DNA from: Bryocella elongata
GTDB lineage: Bacteria; Acidobacteriota; Terriglobia; Terriglobales; Acidobacteriaceae
DNA: 64,000 nucleotides
Assembly: GCF_900108185.1 (NCBI RefSeq)
Contig: NZ_FNVA01000001.1
Coordinates: 496,001 to 560,000, forward strand
Direction: 5' to 3'
Shown: positions 44,362 through 53,869 of the stretch, piece by piece
How the letters are laid out: every line of letters starts with the position of its first letter
Position numbering within the stretch: the stretch's first letter is position 1
Translations under genes and position numbers: made by a program
The notes under the pieces: model-generated
The model's database searches: none
What the model saw: the letters and a program-made list of their open reading frames with translations, nothing else
Told to the model about the DNA's origin: nothing

Positions 44362-44889
44362 ATGAAGCACAAGCTCTCGGTCTTCTTGCTCGCGGCCGCG
44401 CTGCTGAGTGGCAGTGCATGCATCCAGGCTCAGGCCAGGACGGACTATGACCATCAAACGAACTTCAACTCCTACAAGACGTATACCTGGCTGCAGGTGC
44501 AGTCGGGCAACCCTCTTTGGGACGACCGAATCAAGGCGGACGTTGATGGACAACTCGCAGCGAAGGGTTGGATCAAGGTCGACTCGAATGGAGATGCTTC
44601 GGTGAGTGCGTTCCGGAGTACACATGATCAACGCACACTTCAGACGTTCTACGATGGCTTCGGCGGGGGCTGGCGCTGGCGCGGATTTGGAGAGGACGAT
44701 GGGATGTCGACCACAACGACGATTGTGACGAAGGTCGGCAATGTCGTCATCGACATCTTCGATGGTCATACGAAGAAGCTTGTGTGGCGAGGCGTCGACA
44801 GGAATGATCTCTCCTCGAACCCGGACAAGAACATCGGGAAGCTGTCGAAGGACATGAGCCGCATGTTTAAGAACTTTCCGCCGAAGTAG
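44362..44889 (+). CDS. exported DUF4136 protein
   Basis: A 175-residue exported protein with a signal peptide (LSVFLLAAALLSGSACIQAQA) and a DUF4136 domain: TDYDHQTNFNSYKTYTWLQ at the start, DDRIKADVDGQLAAKGW, GNVVIDIFDGHTKKLVWRG, and a C-terminal DMSRMFKNFPPK. Such proteins are periplasmic or lipoproteins in Bacteroidota, Proteobacteria and Acidobacteria; function unknown. Its Cys is not in a good lipobox. ATG 44362 has an excellent ribosome binding site. Confidence 0.9.
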   Translation: MKHKLSVFLLAAALLSGSACIQAQARTDYDHQTNFNSYKTYTWLQVQSGNPLWDDRIKADVDGQLAAKGWIKVDSNGDASVSAFRSTHDQRTLQTFYDGFGGGWRWRGFGEDDGMSTTTTIVTKVGNVVIDIFDGHTKKLVWRGVDRNDLSSNPDKNIGKLSKDMSRMFKNFPPK

Positions 44890-45218
44890 GGCACAAGCAT
44901 CCCAGCGTACGTGTACCCGCTTCGGTCAGTACCTGGCATGTCGCTGTGCCGACACTGTGTCGTAGGCGCGCCCTCGTGAAGCGCTGGCGGCGCGAAGCGA
45001 AACCTTCCCACCAACCTCGCTGCTGTCGCTGCAACTCTCGGCAAACCGCTAACGGTACGCACATTTGCTCAAGGTTAAGGCAGTAACGAGGCCCTGACAG
45101 AACCACGCAGTTTGGCGCGAAGAATGCAGAGGTAATACGCAGGACGACCCCAGGGTGTCCGATCGTTGCCGACTTTCGACAGCTGCGATCCAATCTCGAA
45201 AACACGAAAGGTCATACG
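44890..45218. other. 329-bp intergenic region upstream of the bicupin gene
   Basis: No gene seen. A weak promoter candidate is TTTGGC (45111-45116) with TAATAC (45133-45138), 16 bp apart, ending 80 bp upstream of the start. AAAGG at 45207-45211 is the likely ribosome binding site. Confidence 0.35.
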
Positions 45219-46481
45219 ATGATGGAACACGAAAACGATGAGCTCCCAGTGGTGGATGCCAGTCGCAGAAGCTTTCTTGGCCGGAGCTCTGTAGCTCTGG
45301 CTGCTGCTGCACTTACTGGGTTGAGCGTCCACGCCCAGACGAAGACGAGCATCGAAAAGGGCGAGCATGATCATTCCTTGAGTGACCCAGGGCAGGAGAA
45401 CAAGGGGCTGCTTGCACTGAACCCGAACTCCAACACGCCTCCGCCTACCGACCATGGCAGCGTAGCTCCTCTCTGGTACTCGTTTGACCTGGTAAAGAAG
45501 CGCGTTGAAGAGGGCGGCTGGACGCACGAGGTGACCGAGCGCGTTCTGCCGTCGTCGCGGGATATCGCAGGTGTCAACATGCGGCTTACCGCCGGCAGCT
45601 ATCGCGAGATGCATTGGCATACCGCCGATGAGTGGGCTTACGTTCTCTATGGCAAGGCACGCGTCACTGTCATGCAGCCAGACGGGAACATTTTCATCGG
45701 CGATGTCGAGGAGGGTGATCTCTGGATCTTCCCGGCGGGGCATCCGCACTCCATCCAGGGCCTCGGACCCGATGGCACGGAGTTTCTGCTGGTCTTCAAC
45801 CAGGGGGCGTTCTCCGAAGATGGGACGATGCTGCTTTCAGAGTGGATCGCTCACACGCCCCCAGAGGTGCTGACGAAGAACACGGGGCTGGATGCGAGCG
45901 TCTTTGCCAAGGCCCCCGAAGCGCCGTTGTATATCTTCCCTGGCAAGGTGCCTCCCGCGCTTTCCGTGGACAAGGCAGAGATCGGCGGAGAGGCCGTTGC
46001 CGCGCATCAGCAGTACACGTTCAAGCTCAAGTCCATGGAGCCGACCAAGTCGTCCAAGGGAGGCGAGGTGAGGATCGTGGATTCGAAGAACTTTCCCACA
46101 TCCAAGAAAATTGCGGCAGCTCTGGTGACGGTGAAGCCTGGAGGTCTGCGTGAACTGCATTGGCATCCTCATGCATCCGAGTGGCAGTTTTACATCGCGG
46201 GCAAGGGGCGGATGACTGTCTTCTTCCCGGTCGACAATGCACGTACGGTCGACTTCAACGCAAATGACGTGGGGTACGTTCCCAGCAATGCTCCCCACTA
46301 CATCGAAAACACGGGCGATACGGATCTGGTGTTCCTCGAGACCTTTGCGGCCGACGAGTTCCTCGATGTTTCTCTCAATCAGTGGCTCCGAAGGGTTCCG
46401 AGTGAGATGTTGAAGGCGCACCTTAACATCGACAAGGAGACAGCGATGAAGATACCTGCAGAGAACCTTGGGGTGATCTAA
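45219..46481 (+). CDS. Tat-exported bicupin, oxalate decarboxylase family
   Basis: A 420-residue double-cupin metal enzyme that probably converts oxalate to formate and CO2 with manganese. It begins with a twin-arginine signal (SRRSFLGRS followed by AALTGLSVHAQ). Cupin 1 has MHWHTADEWAYVLYG and later HPHSIQG; cupin 2 has LHWHPHASEWQFYIAG and PHYIENTG. The loop corresponding to the catalytic lid of OxdC reads FSEDGT, keeping the Glu where the Bacillus enzyme has SENS. That favours decarboxylase over oxidase, but is not proof. ATG 45219 (MM). Confidence 0.88.
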   Translation: MMEHENDELPVVDASRRSFLGRSSVALAAAALTGLSVHAQTKTSIEKGEHDHSLSDPGQENKGLLALNPNSNTPPPTDHGSVAPLWYSFDLVKKRVEEGGWTHEVTERVLPSSRDIAGVNMRLTAGSYREMHWHTADEWAYVLYGKARVTVMQPDGNIFIGDVEEGDLWIFPAGHPHSIQGLGPDGTEFLLVFNQGAFSEDGTMLLSEWIAHTPPEVLTKNTGLDASVFAKAPEAPLYIFPGKVPPALSVDKAEIGGEAVAAHQQYTFKLKSMEPTKSSKGGEVRIVDSKNFPTSKKIAAALVTVKPGGLRELHWHPHASEWQFYIAGKGRMTVFFPVDNARTVDFNANDVGYVPSNAPHYIENTGDTDLVFLETFAADEFLDVSLNQWLRRVPSEMLKAHLNIDKETAMKIPAENLGVI

Positions 46482-46530
46482 GTACGCAGATACACGGGCA
46501 AGATACATTCTCTGAAACACGGTCGTTCTG

Positions 46531-46560
46531 CGCGGAGTCCTTTGTGGACTCCGCGTTTTA
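46531..46560 (+). terminator. intrinsic terminator of the bicupin gene
   Basis: Perfect 10-bp stem CGCGGAGTCC / GGACTCCGCG with loop TTTGT, followed by TTTTA. It starts 50 bp after the bicupin stop. Confidence 0.9.
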
Positions 46561-46717
46561 TGGAAGGAGCCCGGTATCGGAAGTATCTTGAGAGATAAGG
46601 AACACTGTTGCTGGAGAGCAAGACCCAGTGGCATACATCGGCGTTATTGCCGTGAAGGAGACACCTCGGAGGCGGTCCGAGGGCGAAGGTCTCGGTAGGA
46701 GGTTGCGTTGTATTCGG

Positions 46718-48718
46718 TTAGCGCGGGCTCAGCGTCGTATCTATAGTGATGCCGTTGTCAATGAGCGTTGCCCCCGTCGCGCGCTGGAGGGCGCTCTTGG
46801 CTTTGGCATAGACCCCAAGCGCGCTCACCTCCGCGGACCGCGCCTCAGCAACACCACTCTGATACTGCAGCACCTCATAGGCCGTCGCCACACCAGCCTC
46901 GAACTTTGCCTGCTGGACGTCGAGAGCTTCTTCCTGGAGCCGGCGTGCTTCAACCGCGGCATGGTAGCTCTCGCTTGCCTGCTGCATCGCAATGTAGGCG
47001 TTGCCCACCTGGAGACGCACCTGGCTGCGCAGCTGCTGCACACGAACTTCGCTTTGCCGATATTGAATGTCGTCTCGTGCTGCATCGGCCCTGGCAATCC
47101 TGTTACGCACCGGGATGCTGACTTGCGCTCCTACCGTGTAATCGGGGAAGTCTCTTCTGAATATCTGCCCGAGTACCGATCCGTAGCCGCCGACGAGATT
47201 CGATGGCGGAGCGGTCGAGGTTGTTCCCGAGGACGCTACGAGGTTCGCACTGACCGTGCCGGCTCCACCGTTGTTCTGCATGGAGGCGATGAGGTTGAAC
47301 TCTGGAAGAAGCGCGTTGCGTGATCCGGTCAGCGCAGCCCGGGAGCTTTGTTCCTGCGCTTCAGCCAATGCAAGGTCGGGTCGCTGTTTCATGGCCGAAT
47401 CCAACAGGTCGGCAAGTTGCGGGGTTTGGTCTGCTACTGGAGGTGCGATCTGTGTGAGTGCGTCGATCGATGCGCTGGCAACCGAGGAGTCCGATATCCC
47501 CTTGCGGGTCAGCACCTCCTTGAGCAGAAGCTCTTGTTGCAAGACCAGTCCCTGGGCATTGATGAGAGCCTGGCGATTGCTCGCCACCTGGGCCATGGCC
47601 GAGGTCAGATCAACGGGAGCCTGTGTCCCGAGATCTACTTCGTTCTTCGTATCCTGATTGAGCCGCTCTGCAGCCAGCAACGATTCGTGCTTGACGCGAA
47701 GGTCCTGCTGGAGACTCACAAGATCCCAATAGAGACGCGTGACGTCCGAGATTGTAGCGATCAGCTGTTGCCTGAAGACATCGGCCTCAATGCTGCTCTC
47801 GCTCTTTGCGATCGAGATGAAGCGCCGGTTGACATGGATGCCGAAGCCCCGGAGCAGAGGCTGCACCACGCTGACATTCAGCGAGCCGCTGACGAACGGA
47901 TTCAGGTTGAGCCGCGTGGAAGCTTCATTGAGCCGATTGCCCTGGAGCGAGGCACTCAATACGGTGCCCGTTGAGAAGCCCTGAGAATAGAGCGCTGAGC
48001 CACCCAGGGTGTGGCTCGAGAAGTAGTTCGATCCCGTAGAGAAGGCATCTGACTGGGGATAGACGGTTTGGGACAAGGCGACATTCGCGCTTACGGAGGG
48101 ATCAAATGCGGGAATACCGGATCCGGCGGAGTATGGGGTCGCACTCAGGATGGAAAGATCGCTCTGCGTGCCAGTGATGGTAGCGAGATCCGCAGAACTG
48201 CTGGGAAGTTGCACGACTGGTGTGTAGCCTCCTACAGCTGTGAGAAGTGGCTCTCCTGGACCTCCTTCGCCAGAGGGAAGCTCGCTGATCGAGGTTGGCA
48301 CGCCACGAAGCTGGCCTCCACCTTTGGCACGCAGGATCTCGGTTTCGGCGACAGCCAGGTCATATCGACGCAACTCTACATCGAAGTTGTTCTCGATGGC
48401 GAGTTGGATTGCGTCCTGAAGTGTCAGCTGAAGCTTGCCATCTCGGATCAGTCTTGCCACGCGGTCCGAGTTACCCGCGCGCGATGGCTGGGCGACGGGA
48501 GTCCTGTAGTCGGAGAACAACCAGTTCAGTCTGCCTGCTGTTCGAAAGTCGATCTTCGGTGCGCCGGCCACGGTCGATGGGGATTGGTCCATTCGGTTCT
48601 GCGCGTAAGCGAGAGGAGCGAATGCGAGTAGCCCGTAGAGCAGAGCGGTGCTCACCGGGCGGCCGTGAACAGACCTGTCCAATCTCCTTTTTCGCCGGGC
48701 GTTCCTTGAGGTCTTCAT
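46718..48718 (-). CDS. TolC-family outer membrane factor
   Basis: The outer-membrane tunnel of a tripartite efflux pump; 666 residues, longer than TolC because of an extended N-terminal region. A basic N-terminus (RNARRKRRLDRSVHGR) precedes the signal sequence ending APLAYAQ. Two outer-membrane efflux repeats follow: LQLTLQDAIQLAIENNFDVEL with its partner coiled coil, and RPDLALAEAQEQSSRAAL with NAYIAMQQASESYHAAVEARR. ATG 48718 follows GGGAGAG. Third gene of the RND operon, 13 bp after the adaptor. Confidence 0.9.
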   Translation of the reverse strand: MKTSRNARRKRRLDRSVHGRPVSTALLYGLLAFAPLAYAQNRMDQSPSTVAGAPKIDFRTAGRLNWLFSDYRTPVAQPSRAGNSDRVARLIRDGKLQLTLQDAIQLAIENNFDVELRRYDLAVAETEILRAKGGGQLRGVPTSISELPSGEGGPGEPLLTAVGGYTPVVQLPSSSADLATITGTQSDLSILSATPYSAGSGIPAFDPSVSANVALSQTVYPQSDAFSTGSNYFSSHTLGGSALYSQGFSTGTVLSASLQGNRLNEASTRLNLNPFVSGSLNVSVVQPLLRGFGIHVNRRFISIAKSESSIEADVFRQQLIATISDVTRLYWDLVSLQQDLRVKHESLLAAERLNQDTKNEVDLGTQAPVDLTSAMAQVASNRQALINAQGLVLQQELLLKEVLTRKGISDSSVASASIDALTQIAPPVADQTPQLADLLDSAMKQRPDLALAEAQEQSSRAALTGSRNALLPEFNLIASMQNNGGAGTVSANLVASSGTTSTAPPSNLVGGYGSVLGQIFRRDFPDYTVGAQVSIPVRNRIARADAARDDIQYRQSEVRVQQLRSQVRLQVGNAYIAMQQASESYHAAVEARRLQEEALDVQQAKFEAGVATAYEVLQYQSGVAEARSAEVSALGVYAKAKSALQRATGATLIDNGITIDTTLSPR

Positions 48719-48731
48719 CGTTCTTCTCTCC

Positions 48732-50102
48732 CTAATGATTGACTGCCATTCCACGTGCAGGCGGAACTTCGACTCGTGAGTTGCCCGATGACGTGGTGGA
48801 TGCAGCCGCAAGGCTTCCCGAGGCCTGCTTCAGGGACACCGGGTTCACCTTCGCGCCTTCCGCCGTAGTGTCGTTGGGATTCACGATCACGGACTCTCCC
48901 ACGCCGAGGCCAGAGACGATCTCGATCTGAGGACCGTAGTCGTGGCCGACAACGACCTTTCGAAATCTGACCGTGTGCTGGTCATCAACCACCGCTACCG
49001 TTGTGCCCGCTGCGCGGAAGACAAGCGCCTCGCTGGGGATCAGGATGGAGGACACGGTACGAGGCAAGCTAAATGTGACCGTCGCATACATGCCAGGGAG
49101 AAGCTTTCCATCGCGGTTATCGAGATCGACCTCCGTTAGCAGGGTGCGAGTGTTCAGGTCCAATGAACCTGAGGTCCGAGTGATGGTTCCGTGGAACGTG
49201 TGTCCTGGGAACTGAACGAAGGTGAGATCAGCTGCATCTCCCACATGAATCGATGGAGCGTTGATCTGTGGCACATCGATGAAGGTGCGCAGTGTGTCTG
49301 TCTTCGCGACCCGGAAGAGCAGGGTGTCCGTTGCCGTGACCAGAGCGCCTTCATCGACGTTGCGCTGCGTGATGACCCCAGCGAAGGGCGCACGCACGAT
49401 CTCGAAGCTCTGAAGCTCGCGATAGTGATCCAGGTTTGCGGCGTTCGCTCCGACGCTGTTGGTCGCCGCTGCGACGCTGGCGGTGGCGACGCTGACGGCT
49501 GCAACTTGCGCGCTGTAGGCAAACTGATAGTTGTCGTTTGCCTGCCGCGACACAGCGCCGCGCTTCACCAGTGCGGCCCATCGCTCCGCCGTGATGCCCG
49601 CGATACCTGCGTTCGCCCTTGCCTGTTCGAGGGCCGCGCTACTCTGCGCCAGGGTCGACTGACTCTGCTCATAAAGCGCTTTGGCCTGCTGGACCTGCTG
49701 GTCGAGTTCCGGTGTTTCAATCACGCCAATGACCTGGCCTGCACGGACCAGGTCACCGATGTCGACCAGGCGCCGCTTCAGGTACCCGTCGGCCCTGGCG
49801 AGGATGGGTGCCTCCGTGATCGGGGACATGGTGCCGGATAACTGCACCGAGACAAACGGTGGCGATGCCTGGGCAGGCGTGACGAAGACGTTGGCGGACG
49901 TGGCGGCCTGCTCATGTGCCTGTGAGCGCAGTTCGTGGCTGAGGAAGAGCCTGGGCACTGTACCCACACAGATCAATGCGATGACCGCGCAAACAGCAAG
50001 GAGGAGGAAGACCTTGCGGCGCGTGCCATGGGATGGAAGGCCCGGCACCGTGGAGGCTGATTCGTTCGCGGGGAGCTTGTGCACTTCATTTTCGTGAGTC
50101 AT
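48732..50102 (-). CDS. RND efflux periplasmic adaptor (membrane fusion protein)
   Basis: Bridges the RND pump to the TolC-like tunnel; 456 residues. One N-terminal membrane anchor (KVFLLLAVCAVIALICVGTV) is followed by a lipoyl half-motif (GYLKRRLVDIGDLVRAGQVIGVIETPELDQQVQQ, split here for length), a coiled coil rich in Ala and Gln, then AGVITQRNVDEGALVT and a C-terminal beta-barrel part. ATG 50102 follows GAGGAT; ATG 50126 in frame is possible. Lies 70 bp after the pump gene. Confidence 0.9.
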   Translation of the reverse strand: MTHENEVHKLPANESASTVPGLPSHGTRRKVFLLLAVCAVIALICVGTVPRLFLSHELRSQAHEQAATSANVFVTPAQASPPFVSVQLSGTMSPITEAPILARADGYLKRRLVDIGDLVRAGQVIGVIETPELDQQVQQAKALYEQSQSTLAQSSAALEQARANAGIAGITAERWAALVKRGAVSRQANDNYQFAYSAQVAAVSVATASVAAATNSVGANAANLDHYRELQSFEIVRAPFAGVITQRNVDEGALVTATDTLLFRVAKTDTLRTFIDVPQINAPSIHVGDAADLTFVQFPGHTFHGTITRTSGSLDLNTRTLLTEVDLDNRDGKLLPGMYATVTFSLPRTVSSILIPSEALVFRAAGTTVAVVDDQHTVRFRKVVVGHDYGPQIEIVSGLGVGESVIVNPNDTTAEGAKVNPVSLKQASGSLAAASTTSSGNSRVEVPPARGMAVNH

Positions 50103-50172
50103 TGGCAGATCCTCGACCACCGACATGGGATGGTTTGACGGGGCGTATTACGCATCGATCGCGTCGATAGCG

Positions 50173-53100
50173 TCATGGCGCGAGGCCTTCCGCTTCTGCT
50201 TCGATCAATTTTTCGAAGTTCACGGGCGGGGTCGTACGCAGATAGCTATAGACGACAGGCACAAACAGGAGGTTTGAGACGGTGACGAAGAGCAGGCCTC
50301 CGATCACGGCGCGCCCGAGCGGTGCGTTTTGCTCCCCGCCCTGCCCGAAGGCAAGCGCCATCGGCAGCATGCCGAGGATCATTGCGGTGGCCGTCATGAT
50401 GACGGGGCGCATGCGTACATGGCCTGCCGATACTGCCGCTTCGAGCGGAAGTTTTCCGGCGGTCTGCTCATCGTTGGCGAAGGTGACGACGAGGATGGCA
50501 TTGGACGTAGCAACACCGATGGTCATGAGCGTGCCCATGAGCGAAGGAACGCTGAGTGTCGTCCGGGTGAGGAATAGCATCCACAGGATGCCGGCGAGCG
50601 CAGACGGGATGGTAGAGAGAACGATCAGAGGATCGACCCAGGATTGGAAGTTCACCGCCATCAGCAGGTACACGAGCATCATGGCGCACAGGATGCCGAT
50701 CCCCAATCGCGTGAAGGAGTCGTTCATCGTTTGCACCTGGCCGCGCAAGGTGATGGTGGAACCGCCAGGAAGCTGAGCCCTGTGCCTCTGAATGATCTCT
50801 TGAACAGCCGATGCGACGCTGCCGAGATCCCGGCGATCGGGAGTCACCAGCACGTCATACACCGGTCGGATGGAGTAATGGTCGATCGCCTCCAAAGAGA
50901 CGCTGCGTTGGAATGTGGCCAGGTTTCCCAGCAGCTCCGTGGAGTTATTGACCGCACCCGGATTTCCGTATGCCAGGGATCCACCACTCGGAGCCTGCAA
51001 TGTCCCCGCTCTGGGCACCGCCGTGTATGGAGAGCCTGAAGATGAGGTAATGGGCGTTTGTGAGAGATCCGACATCGAGTCGAGCTTGTACTGGGGTGTC
51101 TGCACCAGAATGGGGTAGCTGACACCGTTCTTTGGATCGACCCATTGATTGGGTGAAAGCTGACCACTCGCGCTCAACGAGACGAGCATGCTGCCAACAA
51201 CGTCCCGCTGTGTGAGGCCGGCCTGTTGCGCCTTCACGCGATCGACGGCAACGTCTACTTCGGGGTAGTTAGGTTCCTGGAAGACATTCACGTCAGTTGT
51301 TCCGGGGAGGCGTGAGATATCGTCACGGATGGCCTTGGCAATCTTGTAGTCGCCATCGTTATCGCGCCCCCCGACCTGTACGTCGATCGGAGCCGCCAGG
51401 CCAAAGTTGAGAATCTGAGTGGTGATGTCGGCGGGTTGAAAGAACTCGACGCAATCCGGAAACTTCTTGCGCAGCATGTTGCGGATCAGGGGCTCATACG
51501 CAGCGCTCGGTTGCCCATCTTTCATCGCAATGAGGATGTCGCCATCACCATCGCCGACGGTGGCGGTATCGCTGAACGCAAGGTTGATGCCACTGGCCGG
51601 AAGTCCGATGTTATCGAGGATGGTGTCCAGCTTGTCTGCGGGGATGATCTTTCGAATCTCGCCCTCGACGTTGCCGAAAAGGACCTCCGTCTCTTCGATC
51701 CTGGTCCCGGCAGGAGCGCGAAGGTGAAGCCGAATCTCCCCCGCATCCACCGACGGAAAGAAGTCGCGGCCAACAACCAGTACAAGGAGCAGTGACGCAA
51801 GGACGATCGCGCCATAGATCGCAATGAAGGATGCTCGATGTTGTGTGCACCATCGAAGGAGCTCCAGGTACTTTCCGCGGCCTTCCTCGAAGCGATGGTT
51901 GAAGGCCTTGTGCGTCTTCCATATCCGTCCGTCTCCAGGACGAGCAGGAGCATCTTCTGGCCGCTCGATGCGTGGAACCTCCGGCTTCATCAGGTAGTGC
52001 ATCAGCGTTGGCACAAGCGTCCGCGTGAGGAAGTACGAAGTCAGCATGGCGAAGACGACTGCCATCGCCAGCGGCGTGAAGAGGAACTTCGCGGCGCCTG
52101 ATAGAAGGAAGACGGGGATGAACACAATGCAGATGCTGAGCGTTGCAATCAACGTCGGTGTGGCGATCTCTTCGGCTCCGTCGAGGATTGCCTTTACGAT
52201 TGGCTTCTTCATCGCGATATTGCGATTGGTGTTTTCGATCTCCACGGTGGCGTCATCGACGAGAATTCCGACCGCCAGTGCCAAACCGCCGAGCGTCATG
52301 ACATTGATCGTCTCTCCCAACGTGTGGAGGATGAGGATGGACGAAAGGATGGACAGCGGGATGGAGATGCAGACGATCATCGTGCTACGCAGGCTGCCAA
52401 GGAACAGCAGGATCATCACGCCGGTCAGCGCGGCGGCGATGCTGGCTTCGCGAACGACATCACTTACCGCAGCGCGCACAAAGACAGATTGATCGAATAT
52501 GGGTTTGATTTGCAGGGTCTTTGGCAGGCCCGCAAGGATGAGCGGCAGACGCTCTCGTACGTTGCTCACGATGGAGAGCGTCGAGGTTGAGCCGTTTTTG
52601 AGAACCGTAAGCAGAGCACCGCGCTGTCCATCCTGCCGAACGATGTTCGTCTGCACCTGGAACCCGTCGCGGACGTGCGCGACATCCTTGAGATACACCG
52701 TCGCGCCGTCGATCGACTTGACGGGGATCATGTTGAATTCCTGAACTACGCTCGGGCTGCTGTTCGTCCTCACCAGATATTCCTTCGTGCCCATCTTGAT
52801 CGTGCCGGCCGGCAGGATGGGGCTCTGGTTCGTGAGGGCACTCGAGATGTCCGACGCGGAGACGCGGTAGGCGTACATGGCCTGCGGGTTCGCATCGACC
52901 ATGATGGACCGAGTCTTTCCTCCATACGGAAGCGGAACCGCGGCTCCGGGTACGCTTGAAAGATCGACGCGAATAAAGTTTTGGGCGTAGTCCGCGAGCT
53001 GCTGCTCGGTGAGGGTATTGCTGTCGATTCCAAGTTGCAGAATGGGCACGCTCGAGGCGTCATATTTCACGATCAGCGGTGGAAACGTTCCGGGAGGGAA

Positions 53101-53460
53101 CTGCCGCAGCAATGTCTGGCTGACCGCAGTCACCTGGGCAACGCCCATCTCAACATTCGCCGTCGGCTGAAAGTACACCCGGATGACGGCCACGCCCGCA
53201 TAGGATCGGGACTCGATGTGCTCGATATCGTTCACGGTCGTGGTCATGGCGCGTTCGGAGATGGTAACGATGCGGTTCGCCATGTCGTCGGGTGAGATCC
53301 CGTTGTACGTCCAGATAACGCTGACCACCGGGATATTGATTGGCGGGAAGATGTCGATCGGCATTGTGAACACAGAGCTGATCCCCAGACCCGCGATCAG
53401 GAGCGACATCACGATGAAGGTGTAGGGGCGCTGAAGCGCGACGCGCACGAGCCACATCAT
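50173..53460 (-). CDS. RND (HAE1-type) efflux pump
   Basis: The proton-driven inner-membrane pump, 1095 residues with the usual twelve helices and two large periplasmic loops. Helix 1 is YTFIVMSLLIAGLGI, followed by MPIDIFPPINIPVVSVIW. The proton-relay segment LGGLALAVGILVDDATVEIENTNRN carries the paired Asp; GVATSNAILVVTFANDEQ is its counterpart in the second half. The start is ATG 53460 or 53457 after GGGAG; the open frame further up codes no membrane feature. HAE1 pumps carry drugs, solvents or other hydrophobic compounds. The multicopper oxidase lies 409 bp upstream, but the pump lacks features that would mark a copper exporter. Confidence 0.93.
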   Translation of the reverse strand: MMWLVRVALQRPYTFIVMSLLIAGLGISSVFTMPIDIFPPINIPVVSVIWTYNGISPDDMANRIVTISERAMTTTVNDIEHIESRSYAGVAVIRVYFQPTANVEMGVAQVTAVSQTLLRQFPPGTFPPLIVKYDASSVPILQLGIDSNTLTEQQLADYAQNFIRVDLSSVPGAAVPLPYGGKTRSIMVDANPQAMYAYRVSASDISSALTNQSPILPAGTIKMGTKEYLVRTNSSPSVVQEFNMIPVKSIDGATVYLKDVAHVRDGFQVQTNIVRQDGQRGALLTVLKNGSTSTLSIVSNVRERLPLILAGLPKTLQIKPIFDQSVFVRAAVSDVVREASIAAALTGVMILLFLGSLRSTMIVCISIPLSILSSILILHTLGETINVMTLGGLALAVGILVDDATVEIENTNRNIAMKKPIVKAILDGAEEIATPTLIATLSICIVFIPVFLLSGAAKFLFTPLAMAVVFAMLTSYFLTRTLVPTLMHYLMKPEVPRIERPEDAPARPGDGRIWKTHKAFNHRFEEGRGKYLELLRWCTQHRASFIAIYGAIVLASLLLVLVVGRDFFPSVDAGEIRLHLRAPAGTRIEETEVLFGNVEGEIRKIIPADKLDTILDNIGLPASGINLAFSDTATVGDGDGDILIAMKDGQPSAAYEPLIRNMLRKKFPDCVEFFQPADITTQILNFGLAAPIDVQVGGRDNDGDYKIAKAIRDDISRLPGTTDVNVFQEPNYPEVDVAVDRVKAQQAGLTQRDVVGSMLVSLSASGQLSPNQWVDPKNGVSYPILVQTPQYKLDSMSDLSQTPITSSSGSPYTAVPRAGTLQAPSGGSLAYGNPGAVNNSTELLGNLATFQRSVSLEAIDHYSIRPVYDVLVTPDRRDLGSVASAVQEIIQRHRAQLPGGSTITLRGQVQTMNDSFTRLGIGILCAMMLVYLLMAVNFQSWVDPLIVLSTIPSALAGILWMLFLTRTTLSVPSLMGTLMTIGVATSNAILVVTFANDEQTAGKLPLEAAVSAGHVRMRPVIMTATAMILGMLPMALAFGQGGEQNAPLGRAVIGGLLFVTVSNLLFVPVVYSYLRTTPPVNFEKLIEAEAEGLAP

Positions 53461-53869
53461 GAGGGCACGCTCCCGAGGGAGGTGCACATGCGTGCGCCTC
53501 GATGTGAGCTCGCCAATCGATCGAAGCAAAAGCCTGGCAACATGTCCGGGTCCTCTGCACAAGGCGAATGCAATTGGCATGCCACGCGAAAGCTGGCAAA
53601 TCCGCTGGTATTCGCGGATCGGAGTGTCGAGTGGGCGACAGTTTTCGCAGAGTGTCGGCTCAAAGACACAGACGAGAGAGCCGTGTAGCTGTCTGCGCTG
53701 TCTCAAAGAGGCAGGCGAATGCGTTCGTCGTCCGCGGCAGGGTCTCGGGCGGAAGGTGATGTCGCTTGGAGTCGATCAGGGCAGGATGGTGTCTGAACGC
53801 GTGGCCGTGGGCTCGGAGAAGCCTGATGGAAGCTTTCTCATGGGGTAACGAAGCGCCGCGCTATGCCGC
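53461..53869. other. 409-bp gap between the multicopper oxidase and RND genes
   Basis: One plus-strand open frame (53459-53848) covers it, but it is rich in Arg, Cys and Ser with no ribosome binding site or family resemblance, so I treat it as chance. The promoter of the RND operon is presumably here. No terminator hairpin with a T run is obvious. Confidence 0.4.

Noticed and set aside
53459-53848. Plus-strand open frame of 129 codons between RND and oxidase genes
   Set aside because: Composition (Arg, Cys, Ser) looks like chance translation; no ribosome binding site and no recognisable motif.
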